NCBI GenBank assembly: GCA_018830765.1
Contig: JAHJRJ010000008.1
Location: 1-5,749, forward strand
DNA from: Bacteroidota bacterium
GTDB lineage: Bacteria > Bacteroidota > Ignavibacteria > UBA10030 > BY39
Length of the DNA stretch: 5,749 bases
Direction of reading: 5' to 3'
Shown here: positions 1 through 5,207 of the stretch, in pieces
How positions within the stretch are numbered: the stretch's first letter is position 1
Layout: every line of letters starts with the position of its first letter
Position numbers and translations under genes: made by a program
The notes under the pieces: model-generated
Told to the model about the DNA's origin: nothing
The model's database searches: none
The model's input: the letters and a program-made list of their open reading frames with translations, nothing else

Positions 1-662
1 ATAACAACGTTCTTCATCATGTCGAATTCTTTTTTCGTAATAGTAGCTCCGACTTTCTTATCAAGCGGAATGTGCAGCGAGATAAAGTCCGACTGCTTCA
101 AAACTTCTTCTTGGCTCACAAATTTAACAGACAACGGACTTTCCTTCACAATCGGGTCGTAGGTAATAACTTTCATTCCAAGTCCTATCGCACGCTTTGC
201 GACTTCTCTGCCGATATTTCCCAAACCGAACAGTCCCAAAGTTTTACCGGTCAGCTCGATGCCTTTTCCGTACTCTTTTTTGGGCCATTTCATATTTCGC
301 ATTTCGCCCGTAGAAACGTGCAAAAAACGGCACAAAGCAAACATGTGAGCAATCGCTAATTCAGCTACCGATATCGAGGAAGCGCTTGGTGTGTAGAGAA
401 CGGGAATTCCCTTGCTCTTTGCATACGCAACGTCGATGTTATCCAAGCCGACGCCGCCGCGAGCAATCGCTTTAAGGTTTTTACCGGCTTCGATTACTTC
501 TTTAGTTACTTTCGTCGCCGAACGCACGATGATTGCATCGTAGTCCGGTATTTCTTTTAACAACTCCTCCGGAGTAAGTTTTTTATCGACAACCTCAAAA
601 CCTGCTTCCGATAAAATCTTTTTTCCTATGTCTTCTATTCCATCAGAAATTAATATTTTCAT
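1..662 (-). CDS. serA: D-3-phosphoglycerate dehydrogenase, N-terminal part (runs off left edge)
   Basis: The reading frame starts at ATG 662-660 and stays open to the window edge, giving 220 residues; the C-terminal part is missing. The family oxidises 3-phosphoglycerate to 3-phosphohydroxypyruvate with NAD, the first step of phosphorylated serine synthesis in the cytoplasm. Visible signatures are VRSATKV (about 46-52), RGGVGLDNID (68-77), the conserved helix TPSASSISVAELAIAHM (91-107), and the Rossmann loop GLGNIG (146-151) with a downstream acidic residue in TYDP (167-170). SLHIPLDKK (195-203) is also typical of D-2-hydroxyacid dehydrogenases. The catalytic Arg-Glu-His and any ACT domain would lie beyond the edge, so the SerA type cannot be fixed. 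AAAGG (minus strand of 671-675) is a good ribosome binding site 8 nt before the ATG and overlaps the end of the upstream aminotransferase gene, 13 nt away, so the two are surely co-transcribed. Another D-2-hydroxyacid dehydrogenase is the main alternative. Confidence 0.92.
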   Translation of the reverse strand, partial: MKILISDGIEDIGKKILSEAGFEVVDKKLTPEELLKEIPDYDAIIVRSATKVTKEVIEAGKNLKAIARGGVGLDNIDVAYAKSKGIPVLYTPSASSISVAELAIAHMFALCRFLHVSTGEMRNMKWPKKEYGKGIELTGKTLGLFGLGNIGREVAKRAIGLGMKVITYDPIVKESPLSVKFVSQEEVLKQSDFISLHIPLDKKVGATITKKEFDMMKNVV

Positions 663-675
663 AATTCATTCCTTT

Positions 676-1746
676 CTATAGTTGTAATATTTTTTCGATT
701 GCCGACGTAACTTCTTTAATGTCTGCCATCGTTAATTCACCCATGTGAGCGATACGGAAAGTTTTTTCTTTCAAATCGCCGTAACCGTTAGAGATTTGCA
801 ATCCCATCTTTCCCAAAGCGCTATTAAGGTCTGCGACTGAAATATTTTTAGTATTTGTAATTGTAGTAAGCGTTTGAGAAGAGAATTTTTCTTCCGGGAA
901 TAACGCAAAATGTTTCTTCGCCCAAGCGCGTGTATATTCTGCCATCTCAAAATGACGATTGAATCTGTTTTCCAATCCTTCGGCTAAAATTCTGTCAAGC
1001 TGGAAGTTTAATGCGAACATATGCGACAGCGAAGGGGTTGATGGATACTGGTGGTCTTTCTTCTCGATGTAGCTGTACAGGTCAACAAGGTCAAGATACA
1101 ATCCGCGATTCTTTACTGTCTTCGCGTGTTCCAAGGCACGCATCGAAACTGAAGCTATCGACATTCCAGGCGGAAGTGCGAGAGCTTTTTGTGTAGAAGT
1201 TATACAAACATCAATTCCCAGTTTATCGACGTCAATCTTTATGCCGCCGAGAGAACTTACTGCATCAACGAGCCAATAAACGTCGGGGTACTTTTTCTTT
1301 AGCTCTGCAAACGGTTCCAAGTTGTGCATGATACCCGTGCTTGTCTCGTTGTGAGTGATTGTAAAGACGTCGTACTTACCTGTAGACAAATATTGATCAA
1401 CAATTTCGGGTGTGGTTGGTTTTCCTAACTCTGCAGAATGTTTGTCTGCTGGTATACCGTTAGCTTCAGCCATCTTAAACCATCTGTCGCCGAATGCACC
1501 GACCGAAAATACGATGGCTCGTTTAGCAGTTAAGGATTTGATTGAACCTTCCATCAAGCCCGACCCCGAAGTGGTGGAGAGTAAAATCGGATTTGCGGTG
1601 TACATTAGTTTGCGAAGTTTTTCTGTGATCTCACGTTGAAGGTTCGAAGCATCTTTACTTCGATGCCCGATCATCGGTGTAGACATTTTGGCTAATACCT
1701 CCGGTGCAACTTCCGTTGGACCGGGAATAAATAATTTCTTATGCAT
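676..1746 (-). CDS. Class V PLP-dependent aminotransferase, probably the serine-pathway transaminase
   Basis: A complete 356-residue protein, the usual length for the alanine/serine-glyoxylate aminotransferase branch of fold-type I class V enzymes. It opens with the family motif FIPGPTEVAPEV (6-17). SGSGLMEGSI (60-69) forms the cofactor phosphate region, HNETSTG (132-138) the substrate/PLP region, and VDAVSSLGG (160-168) carries the Asp (D161) that contacts the pyridine nitrogen. STQKAL (184-189) places the Schiff-base lysine at K187. FRIAHMGE (330-337) holds the carboxylate-binding arginine R331. There is no signal peptide, so it is cytoplasmic. The start is supported by AGAGG (minus strand of 1752-1756) 5 nt before the ATG. 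Directly downstream lies serA; paired class V aminotransferase and serA genes are known in several bacteria and archaea, and by inference this enzyme aminates phosphohydroxypyruvate in place of a classical SerC. Serine/alanine-glyoxylate or serine-pyruvate transamination cannot be excluded from sequence alone. Confidence 0.93.
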   Translation of the reverse strand: MHKKLFIPGPTEVAPEVLAKMSTPMIGHRSKDASNLQREITEKLRKLMYTANPILLSTTSGSGLMEGSIKSLTAKRAIVFSVGAFGDRWFKMAEANGIPADKHSAELGKPTTPEIVDQYLSTGKYDVFTITHNETSTGIMHNLEPFAELKKKYPDVYWLVDAVSSLGGIKIDVDKLGIDVCITSTQKALALPPGMSIASVSMRALEHAKTVKNRGLYLDLVDLYSYIEKKDHQYPSTPSLSHMFALNFQLDRILAEGLENRFNRHFEMAEYTRAWAKKHFALFPEEKFSSQTLTTITNTKNISVADLNSALGKMGLQISNGYGDLKEKTFRIAHMGELTMADIKEVTSAIEKILQL

Positions 1747-1996
1747 AGTTTCCTCTCATTGGATAATTTTAAAATTTTTTATTTTATAAAAATTCTCAAG
1801 AACGGGGTGAGTATTTCAATACAATTTTAAGCAATTTTTGGGAGATTTACAAAAGTTTAATAACAAATTACTTGTATCCTCTGATAAGCACTGAAAGAAA
1901 TCAAAATTTTACAATCTTTTGCAAATCTTCCAAATCTTTCTTATCTTTTAACAGTCAAAAATTGACTATTGACCATTAACTATTGACAATTGTTCT
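1747..1996. other. AT-rich leader region upstream of the aminotransferase operon
   Basis: No coding sequence is visible. The part next to the aminotransferase start is very AT-rich (1768-1793) and is the natural place for the minus-strand promoter, but I could not find a -35/-10 pair with acceptable spacing, so none is called. From about 1910 to 1950 the plus strand is pyrimidine-rich with imperfect recurrences of AAATCTT. It ends in the heptanucleotide tandem repeat listed separately. Confidence 0.6.
1961..1992. repeat. Degenerate 7-nt tandem repeat (ATTGACN)
   Basis: Four heptamers in register, ATTGACT, ATTGACC, ATTAACT and ATTGACA, are followed by a partial fifth, ATTG. One unit carries a G-to-A change. 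The array stops 4 nt before the tRNA-Arg remnant. Function is unknown; it could be a small minisatellite or a set of protein-binding half-sites. Confidence 0.7.
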
Positions 1997-2009
1997 GGGC
2001 CCGTAGTTC

Positions 2010-2090
2010 CAATTTGACATAACTTAACAATCCCGCTCGGCGGGAGCAGTTAAGTTATCTGTCAAATTGAGAATCCCGTTGAAGACGGGA
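2010..2090 (+). repeat. Two-hairpin structured repeat, copy A
   Basis: The first hairpin has left arm CAATTTGACATAACTTAAC (2010-2028) and right arm 2049-2069, which is its perfect complement except for an extra CT at 2059-2060 that would form a 2-nt bulge, 10 bp from the loop side and 9 bp from the base. The 20-nt loop contains its own small stem TCCCGC/GCGGGA (2031-2036 with 2040-2045). After the linker AGAA-like spacer (2070-2073) a second hairpin follows, TCCCGT (2074-2079) with ACGGGA (2085-2090) around the loop TGAAG. The same order, linker and bulge position recur in copies B (2657-2738) and C (2742-2834). The element sits inside the broken tRNA-Arg, directly after its first block. AATT occurs at 2011-2014 and 2127-2130 and could be a target-site duplication. 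Confidence 0.82.
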
Positions 2091-2095
2091 CTCAA

Positions 2096-2124
2096 CCCCG
2101 ATCCCGAAAGCTTTCGGGACGGGG
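2096..2124. repeat. GC-rich palindrome with perfect 18-nt core
   Basis: The core TCCCGAAAGCTTTCGGGA (2102-2119) is a perfect palindrome. It is extended by CCCCG (2096-2100) pairing with CGGGG (2120-2124), with one unpaired A at 2101. It belongs to the 117-nt insertion in the tRNA-Arg remnant. No T-run follows on either strand, so it is not a standard intrinsic terminator. Confidence 0.75.
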
Positions 2125-2135
2125 TAAATTGGATA

Positions 2136-2168
2136 CCCGCCTCCCGACGGTGTCGGGATTCGGGCGGG
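2136..2168. repeat. 33-nt GC-rich hairpin inserted in the tRNA remnant D-arm
   Basis: CCCGCC (2136-2141) pairs with GGCGGG (2163-2168), and TCCCGAC (2142-2148) pairs with GTCGGGA (2152-2158) around the loop GGT; TTCG (2159-2162) is left as a bulge. Its ends coincide exactly with the breakpoints between the second and third tRNA blocks, so the hairpin itself appears to be the inserted unit. A related shorter sequence begins at 2281 (CCCGCC, then GGTGTCGGG at 2292-2300). Confidence 0.75.
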
Positions 2169-2178
2169 GAGCATCAGC

Positions 2179-2236
2179 CTTCTTCGAAAACTGCCCACGA
2201 GCGTTATTAAGCGAGTGGTTGCAATTTTCAGAGAGG
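2179..2236. repeat. Imperfect long hairpin after the tRNA remnant
   Basis: Left arm 2179-2198 pairs with right arm 2215-2236 around a 16-nt loop. Paired blocks are CCAC/GTGG, TGC/GCA, GAAAA/TTTTC and an outer CTTCTT/GAGAGG with wobbles, with an unpaired TT at 2219-2220 and two C-A mismatches. A 2-nt right-arm bulge is also a trait of copies A to C, but here it lies 4 bp from the loop and the sequence differs, so membership of that family is doubtful. Confidence 0.45.
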
Positions 2237-2259
2237 TTGTCCAATAAGTTCTTTAAGAG

Positions 2260-2382
2260 GAATGTAGAGCGAAATTCATTCCCGCCAGACAGGTGTCGGG
2301 CTGGTCGCTTTTTAATGAAATGAGCGCCTTTGGCGCCATGGCGCTCTGCGCCATTTAAGCGAACTAAAGTTCGCACTACATT
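2260..2382. repeat. Nested inverted-repeat block, possibly MITE-like
   Basis: The outer arms are GAATGTAG-A-GCGAA (2260-2273) and TTCGC-A-CTACATT (2370-2382), complementary apart from one A-A mismatch. Inside, TCGCTT (2305-2310) pairs with AAGCGA (2357-2362), AAATG (2318-2322) with CATTT (2352-2356), and GAGCGCC (2322-2328) with GGCGCTC (2340-2346); GCGCCATGGCGC (2333-2344) is a perfect palindrome. At the right end GCGAACT/AGTTCGC (2359-2374) forms a 7-bp hairpin competing with the others. No coding capacity is convincing. The layout fits a small non-autonomous palindromic element, but no target duplication is evident. Confidence 0.6.
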
Positions 2383-2472
2383 GAATATTCTACTTTTTGG
2401 TCAACCCCAAGCTGTAGTAGCCAAAGAAGAAATGAAGATGAGCTTGTCGGGACAATCGTTCTTTAAAATAAA

Positions 2473-2478
2473 TATGAT
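2473..2478 (+). promoter_or_regulatory. Possible -10 box for the tRNA pair
   Basis: TATGAT lies 12 nt before the mature 5' end of tRNA-Arg, in an AT-rich stretch (2461-2488), and resembles a bacterial -10 hexamer. No good -35 lies at 16-18 nt. The nearest candidate, TTGTCG (2444-2449), is too far at 23 nt and is part of the small inverted repeat TTGTC-GG-GACAA (2444-2455). This is a weak call resting on position and composition. Confidence 0.25.
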
Positions 2479-2490
2479 ATGTAAAATCCT

Positions 2491-2564
<74 letters not shown>

Positions 2565-2568
2565 CTAA

Positions 2569-2652
2569 GCCGGAGTGGTGGAATTGGCAGACACACCGTG
2601 TTCAGGGCGCGGCGCTCGCAAGAGCATGCGGGTTCAAGTCCCGCCTCCGGCA
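2569..2652 (+). tRNA. tRNA-Leu (anticodon CAG)
   Basis: This class II tRNA has acceptor GCCGGAG (2569-2575) pairing with CTCCGGC (2645-2651) and discriminator A2652. The D-arm AATTGGCAGA loop is typical of leucine tRNAs. The anticodon stem CCGTG/CGCGG encloses TTCAGGG with anticodon CAG at 2603-2605, reading CUG. The long variable arm GCTC-GCAA-GAGC (2614-2625) and the T-stem GCGGG/CCCGC around TTCAAGT confirm the identity. CCA is not encoded. Repeat copy B begins only 4 nt after the mature 3' end, so the hairpins would form in the 3' trailer of the precursor. Confidence 0.97.
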
Positions 2653-2656
2653 CTTC

Positions 2657-2738
2657 CAAAATTTCATAAGTTAGCAAACAACGTGCAGCTAACTTATAAG
2701 AAATTTTGAGAATCCGCCGAAGTGAAACAAAGGCGGAT
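2657..2738 (+). repeat. Two-hairpin structured repeat, copy B
   Basis: Left arm CAAAATTTCATAAGTTAGC (2657-2675), a 12-nt loop and right arm 2688-2708 form a fully paired 19-bp stem with an extra AA (2698-2699) bulged on the right side at the same place as in copy A. The arm sequence differs from copy A at several positions, yet both arms have changed together. After the linker AGA (2709-2711) comes the second hairpin, ATCCGCC (2712-2718) with GGCGGAT (2732-2738), around GAAGTGAAACAAA. It may act as a terminator or processing signal for the tRNA transcript; a canonical T-run is absent. Confidence 0.85.
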
Positions 2739-2741
2739 GGA

Positions 2742-2834
2742 TAGAAAAACATAGTTTAACGAATGCAATGAAGTTAAGTTATAAGTCATTTTGAGGACCC
2801 GCCGAAGTGACGTGCCAACGTAACGAAGGCGGAT
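2742..2834 (+). repeat. Two-hairpin structured repeat, copy C
   Basis: Copy C starts 3 nt after copy B. Left arm TAGAAAAACATAGTTTAAC (2742-2760), a 12-nt loop (2761-2772) and right arm 2773-2793 give 13 Watson-Crick pairs, four G-U wobbles and two mismatches, again with AA (2783-2784) bulged at the conserved position. After AGGA comes the second hairpin: CCGCC (2799-2803) with GGCGG (2828-2832). Inside it are GT/AC and ACGT/ACGT steps around GCCA, making a longer stem than copy B. CCGCCGAAGTGA and AAGGCGGAT are shared with copy B. It ends 24 nt from the stop codon of the converging M28 peptidase gene and could serve terminators from both sides. Confidence 0.8.
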
Positions 2835-2858
2835 AGTCCCCCTAAAGCTCAGGTTCGG

Positions 2859-5207
2859 TTAGTAATAAGTAGTATGTAGTAATCTGCTTATATACTTATA
2901 ATCTTCATTCACCACCGTTCGCATAATAAAATTCGTCTTCTCCCTTTCGAACTCCATCGGATAGATTAAATCGGCGTATGTAACTTTTATCCGCTCGCTG
3001 ACGGTATCGTCTCTAATAGTATAAAATCGAAGAAGCACTTTTAAATGCATCTCTGGAAAAGAATACCAGCTTAAATTTATCTTCCCTTTCATCGCGGTAA
3101 ATTTCCAATCAGTCTCAAAGCTTCTTATCAATCTCTCTTCATCGTCGTAATAAATTTCAATCTTATAAGGTCGTTGCTTTGAAAACAATTGCAAGTTTAC
3201 ATCAAAATAAGTTGTGTCGTTTGAATATTTCTTCTTAACTTCTCGCGCTATCTTCCACCGGGTTGTATCTAAGGTAGCAAGCGGCTCGATATGGGCTGTG
3301 AGTATTTTTCCCAATAGTAATGTATCCCGTTTAGAATGTTTTATTTTTACGCTATCCAAATATTCAAAACTTTTTAAATTAATATTAAATTCTTTTGTGT
3401 TTACATCAAAAGTTTGATTAACCTGCACTGTCCTGAACCACTCTTCATTATAAACAGGTCTGTGGTATAGATGAAAAGATAAAATACCGATTGCTGTAAT
3501 TGTAACAACGAATATCTTACCGGTTTTCAATTTTTCCATAATAGGTTTGAACGTAGGAGTATCACGATAAACAGCAGCGAAGGCATAAAAGAAAGGGAGT
3601 ACTAAAAATATTAATAATAGAATTGGAATAAAATTTACACTGGCGGTAACTGCTGAGTCGGATAATTGAAACCTCGCCATCGCGTAACTACGTACGCTGA
3701 ATAAAGTCCATTCATTAAAGACAATCCTGAACATTGGGAATGGTGCGATTAAGAATAAAATGATTTTTAAAAATCGAACTCGAATTAACAACGCGAGCGA
3801 CACGAAAAACAAACCGGCAGCAGGATAAATTGCGATTGATGTATTTAGAAAAGATAGTGGAATAGTGTAAATTAATAACAAAATGGCTGACCGTTTATAG
3901 AAATAGTAAGGGCACTTTGAGAGTCTAATTTTTTTCTCAAACCGGAATGACATCAATAAACCTAAAAACCCAAACATTGCCGATAGTAAAAGATACAGGC
4001 CAAAATCAGTAAACCACGGATACCGGATTCCTTTTAACAAGCATAACAGATCCGATGCGAACCAAGCAAGAGTTACGGGCGGAATTGTAAATAAAAATAA
4101 CTTAATTCCCGAAAACCTGCGCGGGTTCGGAATCGGCAAATCTGTGCTGGAATTGATAATTGGTGATTGAGTTACGACGAGACGTCGGCGACGTACGTCG
4201 ATGAATGTCACGACAGATAAAATAATGCTTACGAGTATAAATGCCGTTAAGATCCATTTCGGTAGGAATATCGTGAACCCCGAAGATATCGGGGTGAACG
4301 AACCGATTACATACAGCCAATACTTATCGGTAGTTCGATCGGGGATTCCTTTGTCGAAGCGCTCAACGAGTTTTAAAACCAAATCGCCCGAACGTTTTAA
4401 CCCACGCAGGTCGAAATTTTTGTAATTGTCTTGAGGTGTATGTATCGGTTTAGTTATATCGGTAATGAAAGCAATAGACGGAATTCCCCGGTCTAAAAAC
4501 GGCTGATGGTCCGAGCCAACGCCCATCGGAGTAGCATAGTTGAGTGTAAAAGCGTGAACGGGATAGGATAGATTTGTATAACCCAGTTTATTATACTCTT
4601 CAATTGCCGCTTTTACAAGCCATTTCGGTGCACTTTGAGTGTATGTGTGAGGATCGATTTCAAGTATTCCTAATCCATTAGCCATATCTACTTGCAGCAT
4701 CAATGCGACGCTATCAATATCTGGGAAAAAATCTGCAAAGTAAGTTGAGCCTTGAAGTCCCTGTTCCTCGCCGCCGAAAAGAGCAAAAACGACCGTTGAC
4801 TGCATTTCTCTTTTAGCAATGATGCGGGAGAGTTCTAACACGACGGCTGATCCAGAACCGTTGTCGTCGGCGCCCGGTATTTCTGGACCCGCTGAATCAA
4901 TGTGTCCGCCGATTACTATGATTCTTTTAGCAGCTCCCTTTTTAATACCGACAGCAACTCCGCTATTTGTATTTACCTTGGCTGTGAACGTCATGGGCAT
5001 GATGTAGGCGGTATCGCATCCAAAAGATTTAAATTTATCTACTGCAAACTTTAGTGCGCGCTGTTCAGCAGGAGAGCCCATCGGTCGCGGTCCGATATCC
5101 ACGGAGAGGACTTTTAAAATTTGTTCTGCGTGTTGCTTTGAAAATTCCGTTTGTGCGGAAGCGATGTTTAAGAAAGATAGTAGTAACGCTATGGTAAAAA
5201 AAATCAT
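2859..5207 (-). CDS. Membrane-anchored M28 family zinc peptidase (ERMP1/Fxna-like architecture)
   Basis: A 782-residue protein starting with a signal peptide (hydrophobic 2-17, likely cleavage after ASA at 16-18). Residues about 24-285 form an M28 di-zinc aminopeptidase domain with every expected residue: H102 in GGHIDS, D114 in GADDNGSG, E147 and E148 in GGEEQG (catalytic base and ligand), D174 in QVDMANG and H256 in KPIHTPQDN. About eight hydrophobic segments follow (near 317-336, 367-391, 400-420, 438-459, 461-476, 480-494, 526-547, 563-580). A roughly 200-residue hydrophilic C-terminal domain, probably extracytoplasmic and beta-rich, ends the protein. Most bacterial M28 enzymes lack the membrane and C-terminal parts; the layout recalls eukaryotic ERMP1. 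It likely trims peptides outside the cytoplasm; the substrate is unknown. Its ATG overlaps the hydrolase stop (ATGA), with no clear ribosome binding site, so translation is probably coupled. An 8-T run falls in codons 2-4. Confidence 0.9.
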   Translation of the reverse strand: MIFFTIALLLSFLNIASAQTEFSKQHAEQILKVLSVDIGPRPMGSPAEQRALKFAVDKFKSFGCDTAYIMPMTFTAKVNTNSGVAVGIKKGAAKRIIVIGGHIDSAGPEIPGADDNGSGSAVVLELSRIIAKREMQSTVVFALFGGEEQGLQGSTYFADFFPDIDSVALMLQVDMANGLGILEIDPHTYTQSAPKWLVKAAIEEYNKLGYTNLSYPVHAFTLNYATPMGVGSDHQPFLDRGIPSIAFITDITKPIHTPQDNYKNFDLRGLKRSGDLVLKLVERFDKGIPDRTTDKYWLYVIGSFTPISSGFTIFLPKWILTAFILVSIILSVVTFIDVRRRRLVVTQSPIINSSTDLPIPNPRRFSGIKLFLFTIPPVTLAWFASDLLCLLKGIRYPWFTDFGLYLLLSAMFGFLGLLMSFRFEKKIRLSKCPYYFYKRSAILLLIYTIPLSFLNTSIAIYPAAGLFFVSLALLIRVRFLKIILFLIAPFPMFRIVFNEWTLFSVRSYAMARFQLSDSAVTASVNFIPILLLIFLVLPFFYAFAAVYRDTPTFKPIMEKLKTGKIFVVTITAIGILSFHLYHRPVYNEEWFRTVQVNQTFDVNTKEFNINLKSFEYLDSVKIKHSKRDTLLLGKILTAHIEPLATLDTTRWKIAREVKKKYSNDTTYFDVNLQLFSKQRPYKIEIYYDDEERLIRSFETDWKFTAMKGKINLSWYSFPEMHLKVLLRFYTIRDDTVSERIKVTYADLIYPMEFEREKTNFIMRTVVNEDYKYISRLLHTTYY

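Larger units (their letters stand above)
1997..2183 (+). pseudogene. Broken tRNA-Arg(UCU) 5' half interrupted by palindromic insertions
   Basis: Three blocks match the intact tRNA-Arg at 2491-2564 in the same order and orientation. Block 1997-2009 matches its 5' acceptor and D-arm start in 12 of 13 bases. Block 2127-2135 (AATTGGATA) matches its D-loop in 8 of 9. Block 2169-2183 (GAGCATCAGCCTTCT) is an exact 15-base match ending on the last anticodon base. Joined together they give a D-stem GTTC/GAGC that still pairs (one U-G wobble). This suggests descent from a functional, slightly different tRNA-Arg copy. The blocks are separated by 117 nt (2010-2126) and 33 nt (2136-2168) of palindromic sequence. 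The 3' half is lost; a weak echo of the anticodon-stem 3' side and variable loop may sit at 2208-2222. It cannot produce a tRNA. Confidence 0.8.

Noticed and set aside
72..359. Plus-strand open frame of 95 codons
   Set aside because: Shadow of serA, whose minus-strand frame has clear family motifs through this whole stretch.
1747..1860. Sigma-70 promoter or riboswitch for the aminotransferase operon
   Set aside because: The stretch is AT-rich with TATAAA-like words, but no -35 lies at suitable spacing and no structured leader is evident.
1997..2183. Intron-containing functional tRNA-Arg
   Set aside because: Insertions fall in the D-arm, not at a known tRNA intron site, and no convincing 3' half exists downstream before the intact tRNA.
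2129..2323. Plus-strand open frame of 64 codons
   Set aside because: Composed of the relic and repeat sequence. No start signal and no recognisable protein motif.
2092..2376. Minus-strand open frame of 94 codons starting at GTG
   Set aside because: It lies wholly within the palindromes and tRNA relic, has no ribosome binding site I can see, and shows no domain-like pattern.
2657..2708. Intrinsic terminator for the tRNA transcript
   Set aside because: The stem is strong but AT-rich and is followed by AGAATCC, not a T-run. Better described as the first hairpin of a repeat; termination remains possible but is not shown.
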